Shown here: piece by piece, positions 22,319-32,314 of the stretch | How the letters are laid out: each line of letters begins with the position of its first letter | How positions within the stretch are numbered: position 1 is the stretch's first letter | Source of the DNA: Phlebotomus papatasi | Taxonomy: Eukaryota; Arthropoda; Insecta; Diptera; Psychodidae | DNA: 64,000 bases | Direction of reading: 5' to 3' | Assembly (NCBI RefSeq): GCF_024763615.1 | Contig: NC_077224.1 | Span: forward strand, 50,168,712 to 50,232,711 | The notes under the pieces: generated by a model | Told to the model about the DNA's origin: nothing | Seen by the model: only the letters and a program-made list of their open reading frames with translations | Databases searched by the model: none | Program-made: the position numbers and the translations under genes

Positions 22319-22530
22319 TAGGGTGAACGGAACACCTATTGACACTTTAAGAACTCGTGTCAGGATTTATTGACACCCTTTGGAATACGAAATTTGAACA
22401 ATTATCCTTATCGAAAAACGAAAACTAATGAAAAACACTTAAATTTTATTGGATGCATTAAATAAATTTCAATATTTTGACAAAATTGTCAATAGGGGTT
22501 CCCTGTCGAAGAGATATTCCTTCGACCTTA
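22319..22530. mobile_element. TA-target element, word TATTGACAC, copy 1
   Basis: It begins TAGGGTGAACGGAACACC and ends TTCGACCTTA, a decayed CCGACCCTA. The word CTATTGACAC occurs near the left end and again as TTATTGACAC, with the complement TGTCAATAGGGGTTCC near the right end. It matches 57292-57526 along its whole length. Confidence 0.75.
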
Positions 22531-22683
22531 ATTAATCTATATTTCGAAGTTTGATTATTGCAGTGTCCCCATAAAATATTTAATAAAAATAACTTTTTAT
22601 TAATAATCTAAAATTTACTTGAAATCTTCTACAGTTTGAACCTAAACGTAAGGCTAAAGTATTGAGAAAAGAAATTTTGAGAT

Positions 22684-22903
22684 TAGAGTAAAATGAGGTA
22701 ATTTGGAACTATTTATAATTTGGGGCATTTGAGATTTTCTTATTGTTTCAGATGTGCGAAGAGAAAACAAAGACCGCAAAATAGAAGAAAAAGATCATTA
22801 AGAAAAAAGGAACAGATTTTCTTCCTTTTGAATCTCTAAAACAGTGAGAAAATCTCAAATGTCCCAAATTGTAAATGGTTCCAAATTACCTCATTTTACC
22901 CTA
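22684..22903. mobile_element. TA-target element, words AATTTGGAAC and CATTTGAGATTTTC
   Basis: 220 bp. The left end TAGAGTAAAATGAGGTAATT and the right end AATTACCTCATTTTACCCTA are complementary, and pairing continues inwards for about 60 bp (GGGGCATTTGAGATTTTC against GAAAATCTCAAATGTCCC). A relative lies at 12.4 kb and a fragment of similar interior near 40530-40600. Confidence 0.85.
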
Positions 22904-22909
22904 TACTCA

Positions 22910-23925
22910 AGATCTTACAGACGGTGACATTATCTGATTTTTAAATTCGTAATCTCTAAGATATTCAAACGTAATCCTTCAAAGAGCAAGCCCAATTTAT
23001 GTAAACTAAATTGCACTTCAAAAATAACTTAAGGCAAATCGGAAAGGCTTTCTGATCATGGTGTTAAAAACTTTACAAATTTAGCAGGTCACATGATTCT
23101 GCCCTTTACTTAAGCAGAAATCACTTTCCAATGCCACATGTTCAAACAACATCAACGGAAAACTTTTGGCGTAGACTTCTCCCCATCGTCAATGTAATAT
23201 CCTAAAAATTTCCATTATCCCATTTTAGTCACCACCAAGTACCTTGGGTCATAGTAGACCCCCATCCCGGTAGCATACATTCAACCCTTAATTGCAATTC
23301 CACAGGGTGTCTGATGACGTCGCAGGAGACTTGAAAAATCCACGTCCACATCAAAAGGCCAGAGAGCGGAGTTTGGGAACCTGACGCTAACAAAATACAC
23401 AATACAAAGAGGCAAATGATGCAAAGGGGATGAGAACACCTGAATTTAATTAAAAATATACACACAACCCCTGATGCGTCTCCGAGAATTTTCACCCGGA
23501 CATGGTCCTCTGGGTGACACGAAAATGGGTGTTTCGGACGCGTGGAGAATGCCATCAGAGTCATACACCAATTTTTGCCCTTTCGGCGTACCAGGGAGTG
23601 AACCTCTTCCGGGAAAAATTGCCTCCAAAACGTGGCTGAATGGGATGGGATGGCGAAATATTAACGGATCTGGGGCTTTAATGAGGGTGACTCGGTACGA
23701 GGGAGAGAAAACTAGGCACGAAAAATTAATTTTTAATTGGAGAAAATTAATTTTGGACAATGTGAATAGCCTGTGCTTGTTCTCAAAGAGTCCTTTTAAA
23801 TTACTTTATGGGGGCGTAAATTTTTTTCAGAATATTCCTAAACTTCTATTGATTATTGCTTTAAATTTTTACTTGTCGTGGGTGGAGTCATGACTTCTGG
23901 ACATTATACATTTATAGGCAGAGTA
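22910..23925. other. Apparently single-copy block, no gene recognised
   Basis: Relatively GC-rich at about 23100-23720. Overlapping open frames on both strands (23229-23564, 23446-23760, 23474-23893) have no recognisable domain, and no splice or start context supports any one of them. Confidence 0.35.
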
Positions 23926-23932
23926 TAAAAAT

Positions 23933-24048
23933 CTTAAGTTCTAATTTGAAACCTATTTCGAAAAATCATAAAATTATCAGTTTATATGATTAACAATTTT
24001 GTGATTTTTCGAAATTTATTTTAGGCTAAGAACTTGAAATTTTTGCAA
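23933..24048. repeat. Short foldback, about 115 bp
   Basis: AAGTTCTAATTTGAAACC followed by TTTCGAAAAATCATAAAATT is mirrored by AATTTTGTGATTTTTCGAAA and ending GCTAAGAACTT. It could fold as a hairpin with arms of about 40 bp. No clear target duplication. Confidence 0.6.
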
Positions 24049-24126
24049 GCTGTCCATAAGTGCACACCGTCCTTAAGTGATAACTCCACCCTACTAAAAA
24101 CTCTCTGCAAAATTCAAAATTGAACA

Positions 24127-24508
24127 TAGGGTAGAGTCAGTACTTTTCGCCACCATTAAACTTTAGGGGCATTGTAAGGTGTGATATTTTTGTCAGACTA
24201 AAATGAATTTTTGTATAAAGATACTTTGAAGCAATATCTATCTATATATCTAGGACACGTCTCGGGAATTTTAGAGAATCTCATTGAAAAATATGCATTT
24301 TCCCCAATTATGCTTGTTTCAGTACTTTTCGCCACCTGTTTTAAAACGAATTTCAATTAATTAAGAGACGTAATAACGCATTAGGATATTAGAGTATTGG
24401 GTATTATGAGTTTTGAAATGCTACTTACTCTTAAATGCCTTAAATTAGTTGTTTTATATTAGGTGGCGAAAAAGAGCTTACACGGCGAAAAGGGCTGACT
24501 CTACCCTA
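24127..24508. mobile_element. TA-target element, word CAGTACTTTTCGCCACC, copy 1
   Basis: It begins TAGGGTAGAGTCAGTAC and ends CTGACTCTACCCTA. The word CAGTACTTTTCGCCACC occurs at the left end and again at about 24320; its complement GGTGGCGAAAAAGAGCTTAC and GGCGAAAAGGGCTGAC lie at the right end. A longer relative lies at 62219-63108. 382 bp, non-coding. Confidence 0.85.
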
Positions 24509-24514
24509 TTACAG

Positions 24515-25530
24515 CAAATTTAAATTTAATTTGTATTTAAATAATTTTATTTATGTTTTTAGAAATAATTGTTTTATATACACGTCATTTATATTCACGT
24601 TACATTACTCTTCAAGTTCCAGGTATACCATCCTCCTGGAATGTTTCCCAATAAATGACGATATAGCTGTGTTAATATTTTGGTCGGATTTTTTTTCTCA
24701 GCACCAACCATTAATTGGAAAACGAGCTGAAACATTTGTTAGGTGGAAAATTTGGTGAGAGATAGAAACATCAGTGGGTCGAAATCATCCCGTAAATGAG
24801 ATTGCTACCGTTGGCGATGGGTATTAGAAGCTGGATGGTTGGGGAAAGGATATAAAAAGTGCTGTAATGGAGAAAAACTGCCCTGGAAATCGCTTCACCG
24901 ATTAAATGGAGTGGTTCAAAACTTGCCCATTTTGTGGTTGTATGAATTCTTACAGTGGTCGCTACCACTATGTATATTGGAGTAAAAGCTCTTCCACTTC
25001 AATTTGTTGAAGTTCTCCCCATCTACAAGTAACACCCACGCCGCCCATCATCAATTTCATTTGGATGAAAGTTGCAGTGCTAGTCCGAACTTTCCTGTAT
25101 GGACAATTTCTCTCAATCTCTCTCTCTCTCTCTCTCTCTCCCCTATAAGATTTTCATCGAGTGTGATAAGATTTTTTCTATTGTGCATTCAAGATAAGGG
25201 TTTATGGTATTTAATGTACAATTTTAAATTTTAAATATAAATTGCCAATTTGTGATTGAATCATGGTCGTACTAGCTCAGTGCGTAAGCTGGTTTTGTAT
25301 AAAAATATTATATATATCTATCATCAGCCCTAATAATGGGCGTTACGGCAAACATTAGGTAGGATTTTACAGCTTTAATGTGATTTCAACTAAAACAATA
25401 TTACTTTAAGATTTGTGTTTAAAAAAAACGTTATTGTCGAAAAAATGGTATAAAAGTTCATTCAAAAAATCAATTTGAGACACGCCTCTTTTAATTAAAG
25501 GTGCAATCTTTTTGAACTCTCTATTAATTG
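24515..25530. other. No gene recognised; (TC)12 microsatellite
   Basis: Mostly AT-rich. A TC dinucleotide repeat lies at 25117-25140. Near 25268-25290, ACTAGCTCAGTGCGTAAGC resembles a tRNA A box but no B box follows, so no SINE is called. Confidence 0.4.
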
Positions 25531-25531
25531 A

Positions 25532-26518
25532 TAGGGGAAAGTGGTCTGTCTTTGAATGCGGCAGCCTTTGAATATTGTAATTTTTTTCATTTTTCTTTAA
25601 AGCATAAATTCTTTTCTATTAACTATTAGATAGCTATTCATAATCCTCACAAGTCATCAAAAAATGCAGACCCTAGCTCTTATTTTCTAGGTGCTAGGGC
25701 AAAAAAACGAAACTGAGCTCTAAACTGTAATTTTGATGTTCCACAATTCATGTGTTTTTTCATAATCAAAATAATTTTTCGAACAATTCTTCTATTGTGA
25801 GTCATAGAAGGTTATTCTTGGATGGTATTTCTCTAAATACATTTTGAATCAGATGAAACAATTTTTGTGGGTGATAAAAGTTTGCAAATATTGCTCTGCG
25901 GCAGCCTTTGAATCTTAATGTTGTGTGCCTTTGAATCCTCTTTTTCCATACATTGAAACATCTGACAGCTTCCTGTCCGGGAGCAGAATAGAACTCCTAC
26001 TTTTGTCCGACGAATGTCATACAAATACTTATAACATGCTATCTTGCTCCGGCCAGGATGCTTCAAATTGACAATTGTCAACTTCAATTGCGTTTTATTA
26101 CAAATTTTCAAGTGAAAAACAGTGCTTCAGAAAAATGTAAAAAAATGTTGTTGTATAATGACTTTTGACTACAGTGGTGGTTTTATTGAGTGCATTAGGG
26201 TTTATGCTAATCAATTATGGGCCGTTTAATGTTACAGACCTAATATTCTCAATGAAAAATTAAGATTCAAAGGCTGCCTAACCACATTCAAAGGCAGACC
26301 ATGCAGGCCGCCTTTGAATATATCGACATCACATTTTCAAGTTCCTCACCAGGAAAAACAGAGGACTTCCGAGTCCTGAATGGGGTAAGCATAGAAGTTT
26401 AATGAACAAGAGATTTTTTTAGTGTAGTGCAAAGTAAAACTCATGTTGTAGTTTACTCTGAAAAAAATCTCAAATTTTGAACATCATTTTTCGTTCAAAG
26501 GCAGACCACTTTCCCCTA
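25532..26518. mobile_element. TA-target element, word CCTTTGAAT
   Basis: 987 bp, with ends TAGGGGAAAGTGGTCTG and CAGACCACTTTCCCCTA. The word CTTTGAAT or its complement occurs eight times: twice after the left end, twice near 25905-25936, and four times across the right half. The open frame at 25833-26111 (minus) shows no transposase motif. It aligns throughout with 51581-52547, where the word is CCTTTAAAT. Confidence 0.85.
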
Positions 26519-26572
26519 GTGCCCAAACTATGGATGCCTACAATTCAAATGTGGGCAGGGCCAAAAGTTCTG

Positions 26573-27232
26573 GCAAACATTTACGAACAAATGACAAAAT
26601 TTTACGAACATTTTTTGTGTGTTTACGAACATTTATGAACAAATGTTTGTAAAAGTATAAAAAATGTTCATCAAATGATCATTTTACAAACAATGTTTGT
26701 GAAAAAAAGTACACAGAAAAAAATATTTTGTAAAAATGTTCGTAAATGTTTGTGAATTCCTATGGAGGAGTTACAAAATGCTCTCGTGAATCGTATAAAC
26801 CACAAACATGTTCGTAAAAGTTTGTACTTTTTTTCACAAACATTGTTCGTAACATGATCATTTGACGAACATTTTTTGTACTTTTGCAGATATTTGTTCG
26901 TAAATGCTCGTAAACACACAAAAATGTTCGTAAAATTTTGTCATTTGTTCGTAAATGTTCGTAAAATTTTCGACAGAAAAACAAACATTTACGAACAAAT
27001 GACACAATTTTACGAACATTTTTGTATGTTTACGAACATTTACGAACAAATGTTTGGAAAAGTACAAAAAATGTTCGTCAAGTGATCATGTTACGAACAA
27101 TGTTTGTGAAAAAAAGTACAAACTTTTACGAACATGTTTGTGGTTTATACGATTCACGAGAGCATTTTGTAACTCCTCCATAGGAATTCACAAACATTTA
27201 CGAACATTTTTACAAAATGTTTTTTTCTGTGT
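26573..27232. repeat. TTTACGAACATT-repeat element, inverted dimer
   Basis: A partial forward unit (26573-26716) is followed by a reversed unit (26712-26975) and a forward unit (26976-27232). Units share ends ACAGAAAAA and TTTTTTTCTGTGT. The word TTTACGAACATT or its complement recurs about twenty times, and AACTCCTCCATAGGAATTC is present on both strands. The open frames on both strands are products of the repeat. A decayed unit lies at 40975-41300. Confidence 0.8.
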
Positions 27233-27286
27233 AAAAGAAACAAACTCCACTTGTTATAGTGCACCAAATGTGAACTTTTGGGTTAA

Positions 27287-27559
27287 GGTGTCTACACATT
27301 GAGCCATTTCTATCAAAAATGAGCTTCAAGAAGGATCCTTCAAAAAAATTGCCTACACATTCGTGAGAAGTTTTGACAAAAAGATCGGTTTTTGAAGAAA
27401 ATTTGTGTAATGCATATCCAATTCGAGGTAATTTCTCTTCGAGGTAATCTCTATTAGAGACAAAGCGATTGAGAGTGAACCAACTGAAAGACAAAAATTA
27501 TTCAAGATAATATATAAAATCTCAAAAAGTTGAAATGTTCTAGTCGTGATGTGTAGTTG
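27287..27559. mobile_element. Harbinger-like MITE
   Basis: TAA flanks both sides (27284-27286, 27560-27562). The ends GGTGTCTACACATTGAG and the complement of GTGATGTGTAGTTG are similar, and an internal GCCTACACATTCGTGAG repeats the end motif. It is related to the CTACACACTAGA ends of the 7.7, 8.0, 30.0 and 34.7 kb elements. Confidence 0.55.
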
Positions 27560-27604
27560 TAAGCAGACGTTAGACGTTTCCCAATTGACAAAAAATTCTG
27601 AATT

Positions 27605-27650
27605 GACCCACTGAGGAAGACCCGTACCAAGGGTCGAAAGCTTTGGAGAA
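27605..27650 (+). ncRNA. Hammerhead-like motif, third copy
   Basis: CTGAGGA, A, GACCC, a 7-nt loop, GGGTC, GAAA (27611-27639). The layout matches 753-781 and the minus strand of 17601-17627 while the helix bases differ but stay complementary. It resembles the core of a hammerhead ribozyme (CUGANGA and GAAA around helix II) apart from an extra A before the helix. Helices I and III and a cleavage site are not evident, so activity is unproven. Confidence 0.35.
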
Positions 27651-27654
27651 AAAT

Positions 27655-29420
27655 GTTGAGTTTTTAATTGAGGAAAAAGCTATCCTTGACGAACATTGGA
27701 AGTTTTGAATCCAATATTTCGAAAATTCTATCTCAAAATTTTTTTCGGCCATAGGTATCCTTAGACAAAGTATATGCCTAGGTTACTTTTAATTATGTAT
27801 GAAAATAAAAGAAAAAAATAAGACATAGAGTTTTGGAGAGATAGGTTTTTATTCTGAAGACAATGTTTTTTTATTGTAGGGTTACCGACGATCGGAAGTT
27901 GCTATCTCTATGACGATAAGTGATAATTCCACCCCATTGTATTTCCAAAAAACTCCTATTGCACTATATAAAATTTTAAAAACCTTCATATTCTCTTAAG
28001 AAAATGAAAGAAAAATAAGGAAAAGGATGAGGATAATTTAATTAATAAATCAGAATTCAATATCCGAACAATATCCATATTACCACTGAGTACATCATTG
28101 TTTATTAACAATATAACATTACACTCGGCCATTCAACCTAATCTAAGCTCCAGATACTCAGTGGTATTGTGCGTCTCATGATGAACTTACTATAGATCAG
28201 ACTGCAAATAGAATAATATTCTAGAAATTGCTAAAAGTATATGGGTAAATCTGAGATATTGTAACTAGGCAGAAGAGATGGTGGGACGAAAAATTAATTA
28301 ATTAAGAATTGCCATGTCTAAATGGAACGAATTATCTCCGTCTGATCCTTTAGAGAGAGAGAAAGAGAATCCAATCGGGATGATGTTGACTTTTCATTAG
28401 GCCAGAGAGAATGAGTTGATGAATTAATATCACGGAGACAAATGAGTGTATATTTGGTACTTTATTTATAAGAACGAAAATTTATTTCACTGCTGGAAAT
28501 TGTTCTCTCTAGCTATTCCGACCACCAAGAGTGGGGATGCAATGTATACATAGCATAAAATGGAAAATGATAGAGAAAGGATTCTAGGATGTAGAACAAT
28601 TGTTTTCGCTGCGAAAATCAAATGAAATGATATTGGAATTCTGTCTCTTTTTTTTTTTGCATTAAATTTCCATTCCTCCTCCAAGGTCCAGAATATTGAG
28701 TTTAATTTTGACCAGAAAATCCTCGTACTGGCTTGACTTTTTTTGTCATCAATTTTTCACCCAATTCATTTCAATTAATATTCAATGCAGCACAAAATTA
28801 ATGAATTTTCAACGAGTCATTCACAATTAACCAATCCCTCCGATAGCAACTTCTCCAAAGTTCTTAACTCATACCATCTACAGAATAAATCACTTTCTCG
28901 GTACAATTATTGCTGAAACTCTGAGATGAGATTAAAATTGCATTAATTGGACAAAGACGAAATATTAAGGTTGTTATGCTTGAGAAAATTGCTTGTTAGC
29001 TCAAAATTCTAGTTTATGTGGATGAATTCAGTCCATTTCTTTCATTTGATCTGCCAGTTAAATCATTTTCTTACAATAATTCTAATTTTAGTTTAAAAAT
29101 TTCGATATAAATATTAAAATGTAAGGGTTCCCGAGAGTATTCGGTCGATTTATCTCAGTTATTGTTTATATATAGACCATATAGACCAACAGTATGGTAG
29201 GTTAGAAACCCAGGCCCGTTGATCTTCCGCTACATCAAGAATATGATCGTGATCGATCCCAAACCGCTTCAAAGTAAGATCCTGAATTTTAATTCAATTC
29301 ACCTGAATGTGAAAATTTCTTTTCTTTTATAAATTTGACTTAAAACTCTTAAATTGCGTCCCCTAAACTTACCTCAAAATTACGTTGACATTACGTTGAA
29401 ATTACGTTCCTGTTTTACGT
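27655..29420. other. Apparently single-copy DNA, no gene recognised
   Basis: AT-rich. Contains AATTAATTAATTAAGAATT near 28292-28310 and several TAATT clusters. An open frame at 28487-28684 (minus) lacks motifs. A possible old retroposon lies at about 29190-29290 (CCAGGCCCGTTGATC). Confidence 0.35.
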
Positions 29421-29422
29421 AG

Positions 29423-29581
29423 TAGGGGGAAGTGAGGCACCTTAGAATTAGGGAACCTTTAAAATAACGCTTTTTCTCTTATTTTTAAATGGAACTCAGC
29501 CTTATCCATTTAAAAATAGGGTAAAAGGTCCTTTAAAAGTGCCCCCGGTGTCCCAATTTAAAGGTGCTCCACTTTCCCGTA
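29423..29581. mobile_element. TA-target element, word GGCACCTTTAAA
   Basis: It begins TAGGGGGAAGTGAGGCACC and ends GGTGCTCCACTTTCCCGTA. The words ACCTTTAAAA and CCTTTAAAAGTGCC, and TTTAAAGGTGC near the right end, repeat within 159 bp. A central inverted repeat (TTTTTAAATGG and CCATTTAAAAA) completes a hairpin. Confidence 0.75.
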
Positions 29582-29584
29582 CTA

Positions 29585-29979
29585 AATTACGTAAATCAAT
29601 ATGAAAATAAAACTAAAAATATTAAATTAATAGAGACAAATCTAGATTAGCATATTTGAAGAACGATTGTTAATGTAAACCAACTCAGAACAACTGTAAA
29701 CTTAATTTGAAAATATTTAAAGAATTTATCGAAAGCTTGATCGTAATCCGTTTTTGAATTGGTTAAATTCCTGTTCCTGAGGCTTATTTGGCCCCTTCCC
29801 AAAAAATTTCAAAATTTCAATTACCAAAAATCGGCGTGTTCCAGAGCAGACAAAAGACCGAAGAAACTCGTCCCTGACGAAATAGGCCACGCCCTCCGTA
29901 AACACTCACTTTATAAAGATCTTACCTTCATCTGATATTTCTCCCAAAATTCTCTTTTGCTCTGAACTTCCTTTTAGTT
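29585..29979. other. No gene; one GGCCACGCCC box
   Basis: AT-rich. TAGGCCACGCCCTCCG lies near 29883-29898, part of the box family described at 3.5-4.2 kb. Confidence 0.35.
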
Positions 29980-29982
29980 TTA

Positions 29983-30116
29983 AGACGTCTATAAACTAGA
30001 AGCAATTAAAAAACAAAGTATTTTTAAAGACAATATCCCCTATCCGTAGGCAAAACGTATTTTTTTCAAAAAAAAGGCCGTTATTAAGAAAAATTGCTTC
30101 TAGTGTGTGGATGCCA
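29983..30116. mobile_element. Family F MITE, copy 1 (PIF/Harbinger-like)
   Basis: TTA flanks both sides (29980-29982, 30117-30119). Inverted arms AACTAGAAGCAATT and AATTGCTTCTAGTGTG continue into GTCTATA and TGGATGCCA at the ends. 134 bp. Confidence 0.7.
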
Positions 30117-30164
30117 TTACGGAACAACGGATAAAAAAATCTAATCTGGCAGAGGACAGCCTAC

Positions 30165-30890
30165 CTAACAATTAGACTTAGAATGCACGGTTAAAAAAAT
30201 TCGGCATATATTTGTTGAAAAAATTAGCTCGTCCACAGACACTGAAATTTCTCGCACAATCTTGTTTCTTTTACGAAATTCAGGAAGATACTCAACATTA
30301 GTAACGTATTTGTTCCAAAAATTAGCTGGTCCGTGGACACCGAAAATATTTGGAACAAATTTGTACCTTCTATGAGAAACAAAAAGACATCGAATATTAG
30401 TAACGAATTTCGGAATTTTTCGAGCTAGAATATTTATGATTTCACTTCTTTTTAATTCGAGATTCCCGAGATTCCCTTTCCCTCCTACTGACAGCACTCG
30501 CATATAATTTTGAAATGCACGCGTTTGTATAAAACACTGTTAATTTGACTTTTAATTGATGTTCCTTATGAACTTTCACAACCGAAATCCATCTCGACTG
30601 AAGTATAGGCCTTAACCGTTGGACGAAACGGGGGAGTCTTTCAAATTAGACAAATTTGTTCCCGACAATTTGAACAAATTGTCTATATTCGTCTATATTC
30701 CACACTATCGAAACGGTTCTCAAAGAAAACTCCGACAAATTTCTTACTATATTTCGTAACAAAACTACGAAAAAATAATTTGAACAAATAAATATCTCTT
30801 GTAGGTACAAATTTGTTCTAAAAAAATTGTTTTTAAGAAAATTTGTTCCAAGATTTTGATCAGTGTCCAAAAGTTTTCACCGTGTACTTT
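30165..30890. repeat. AACAAATTTGT-rich degenerate repeat, possible foldback
   Basis: Strings such as GGAACAAATTTGTACC, GACAAATTTGTTCC and ATTAGCTGGTCCGTGGACACC recur on both strands. Possible weak inverted ends are GCACGGTTAAAAAA (30187) and TTTTCACCGTGTAC (about 30876-30889). The 112-codon minus-strand frame has no motif. Confidence 0.4.
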
Positions 30891-31050
30891 AAAAGCTGGC
30901 CTGCTACTAAAAGGGTAGATAACTGTGCCGCTCGGTTCATTTGACTGCCGATCTTTTGTAAACATTGTGCCGATCCGCACAATTTTGTGTGCACAATTTG
31001 TGCCGATCTCGTGCCAGTCTGCCAATTCTGCAAAATTTCCGCAGAAAGAT

Positions 31051-31360
31051 TACACAATAAAAAAAATATTACAGGGATAATCGTTGGTTTACTTTTTTAC
31101 CACGATTATTCTTGTAAAGTTACTCAAATATATATTTCAGCAAAACGCGTAATCTGAAAATGTGTAATTTAAATTTTATGTAATGATAAAAACCGTGTAA
31201 CCAACTGTGTACATTTTCTTACATATCTCGTGTAAAATTACACAGTTTTGAGACAAGATGTGTGCAAATTACACAGCTGTGTATCAGTACACATGATTAC
31301 ATGTTTATGTGTTTTACAATAAAAATCATGGTAAAGTAGCTGAAATTTTTTTACTGTGTA
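31051..31360. mobile_element. TA-flanked MITE rich in TTACACA words
   Basis: Ends TACACAATAAAAAAAAT and ATTTTTTTACTGTGTA, including the TA dinucleotides. The words TGTGTAATTT, AATTACACAG and TGTGTAC recur many times inside, and GATAATCGTTGGTTTAC with ACCACGATTATTC forms an inner hairpin near 31075-31112. No open frame. Confidence 0.65.
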
Positions 31361-31369
31361 GTGTTAACA

Positions 31370-31815
31370 GTATGGTACATTAAAATTTACCAGCTGTCTG
31401 TATGAAATTTATGATGTTACACGAGTTCAAACGATTCCTATACTTTATGAGAGAACTGATATTTAAATCTGCTGATTCTTCGCGAAAATCGAGCCGATTT
31501 TTCCGTTTATTGTTAATTAACCTGCCGATCTGTCGATTTCCTGCCAAATTGTACCGAACTGTTGTCTTCGAGATTTCCACCTGATAGCGAAATAGAGCTC
31601 GGCTGATGGATTCCGTTCCCTGTTTGCGGAAAATTTATATTTTGTGCATTTCGTTCCAACCAAGACCTTTTTACTAGCGGTGGAGTTCTGTTGCTCACCG
31701 TATTGGGAATTGGCTGGGAGGAAGGAGACACTGTCAGACAGTAGATAGCATAGCCTGGAAATGTACGGTGAGGGCACCGTGCTGGGTCGCCGCCGGGCAA
31801 TTAGCCGCTATAATC
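31370..31815. other. No gene recognised
   Basis: GC content rises at about 31590-31800. Overlapping frames at 31513-31800 and 31517-31777 (minus) show no motif and are probably compositional. Confidence 0.3.
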
Positions 31816-31819
31816 CTTA

Positions 31820-32306
31820 TACGAGCTTCAGACCTAAGGCTTAGCCATCTGACTTAACTTAAATTTCTCATCAAGCATGATTTTATAGGAAATTGTTGTT
31901 TAGGATTGAATATTAAGGACAACTGATTCATTCTAGTCCCCGGCGAGTGGCCTTCAAATTGAAGTCAATTTCTTACTTTAGCATACAAATGCGTATGGGA
32001 ATTTTTCTGCACTCGTGATCGTTATGCTAAATATTTAAAAAGTGAGATGTTTTTCCGTATTATAAGATACCTTTCCGTATGGAGGGATAAATATACCAAA
32101 TTTTTGTTTAAATAAATTTTTTCCTTGGACCACTGTGAGCTGAGTCCGAGATCAATTTAGGAATTGGCTTCAAATAGCTCCATATAAAAAGGCCAATTTG
32201 CCAGGCGCTTAGATTCATTAGATTTTGAAAAATCCATAAAATTGCTTGTTATTAAGATTTTTGAGATCTTCGGGAACTTGGCTAAACCTCCAGTCTGAAG
32301 CTGAAA
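31820..32306. mobile_element. Family C MITE, copy 4, split by a hAT-like MITE
   Basis: Left end TACGAGCTTCAGACC and right end CAGTCTGAAGCTGAAA, flanked by TTA (31817-31819, 32307-32309). Removing the insert and one duplication at 31933-32219 leaves exactly 200 bp, and the junction aligns with copy 1 (CATTAGACTTTGAGAAATC against CATTAGATTTTGAAAAATC). This fixes the order of the two insertions. Confidence 0.85.
31933..32211. mobile_element. hAT-like MITE, copy 2, inside family C
   Basis: An 8-bp GATTCATT flanks both sides (31925-31932, 32212-32219). It aligns in reverse with 13512-13789: CACTCGTGATCGTTATGC, CCGTATGGAGGGATAAATAT, ATCAATTTAGGAATTGGCTT. 279 bp, no coding capacity. Confidence 0.85.
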
Positions 32307-32314
32307 TTAGTCTC

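Noticed and set aside
23474..23893. 139-codon plus-strand frame opposite two minus-strand frames
   Set aside because: Mirror frames on the other strand point to composition; the second half becomes AT-rich hydrophobic filler with no domain.
25262..25295. tRNA or SINE head (ACTAGCTCAGTGCG)
   Set aside because: No B box or tail at the right distance, and no target duplication.
26573..27232. CRISPR-like regular repeat of TTTACGAACATT
   Set aside because: Copies occur on both strands at irregular spacing inside an inverted dimer of a mobile element, and the window is eukaryotic.
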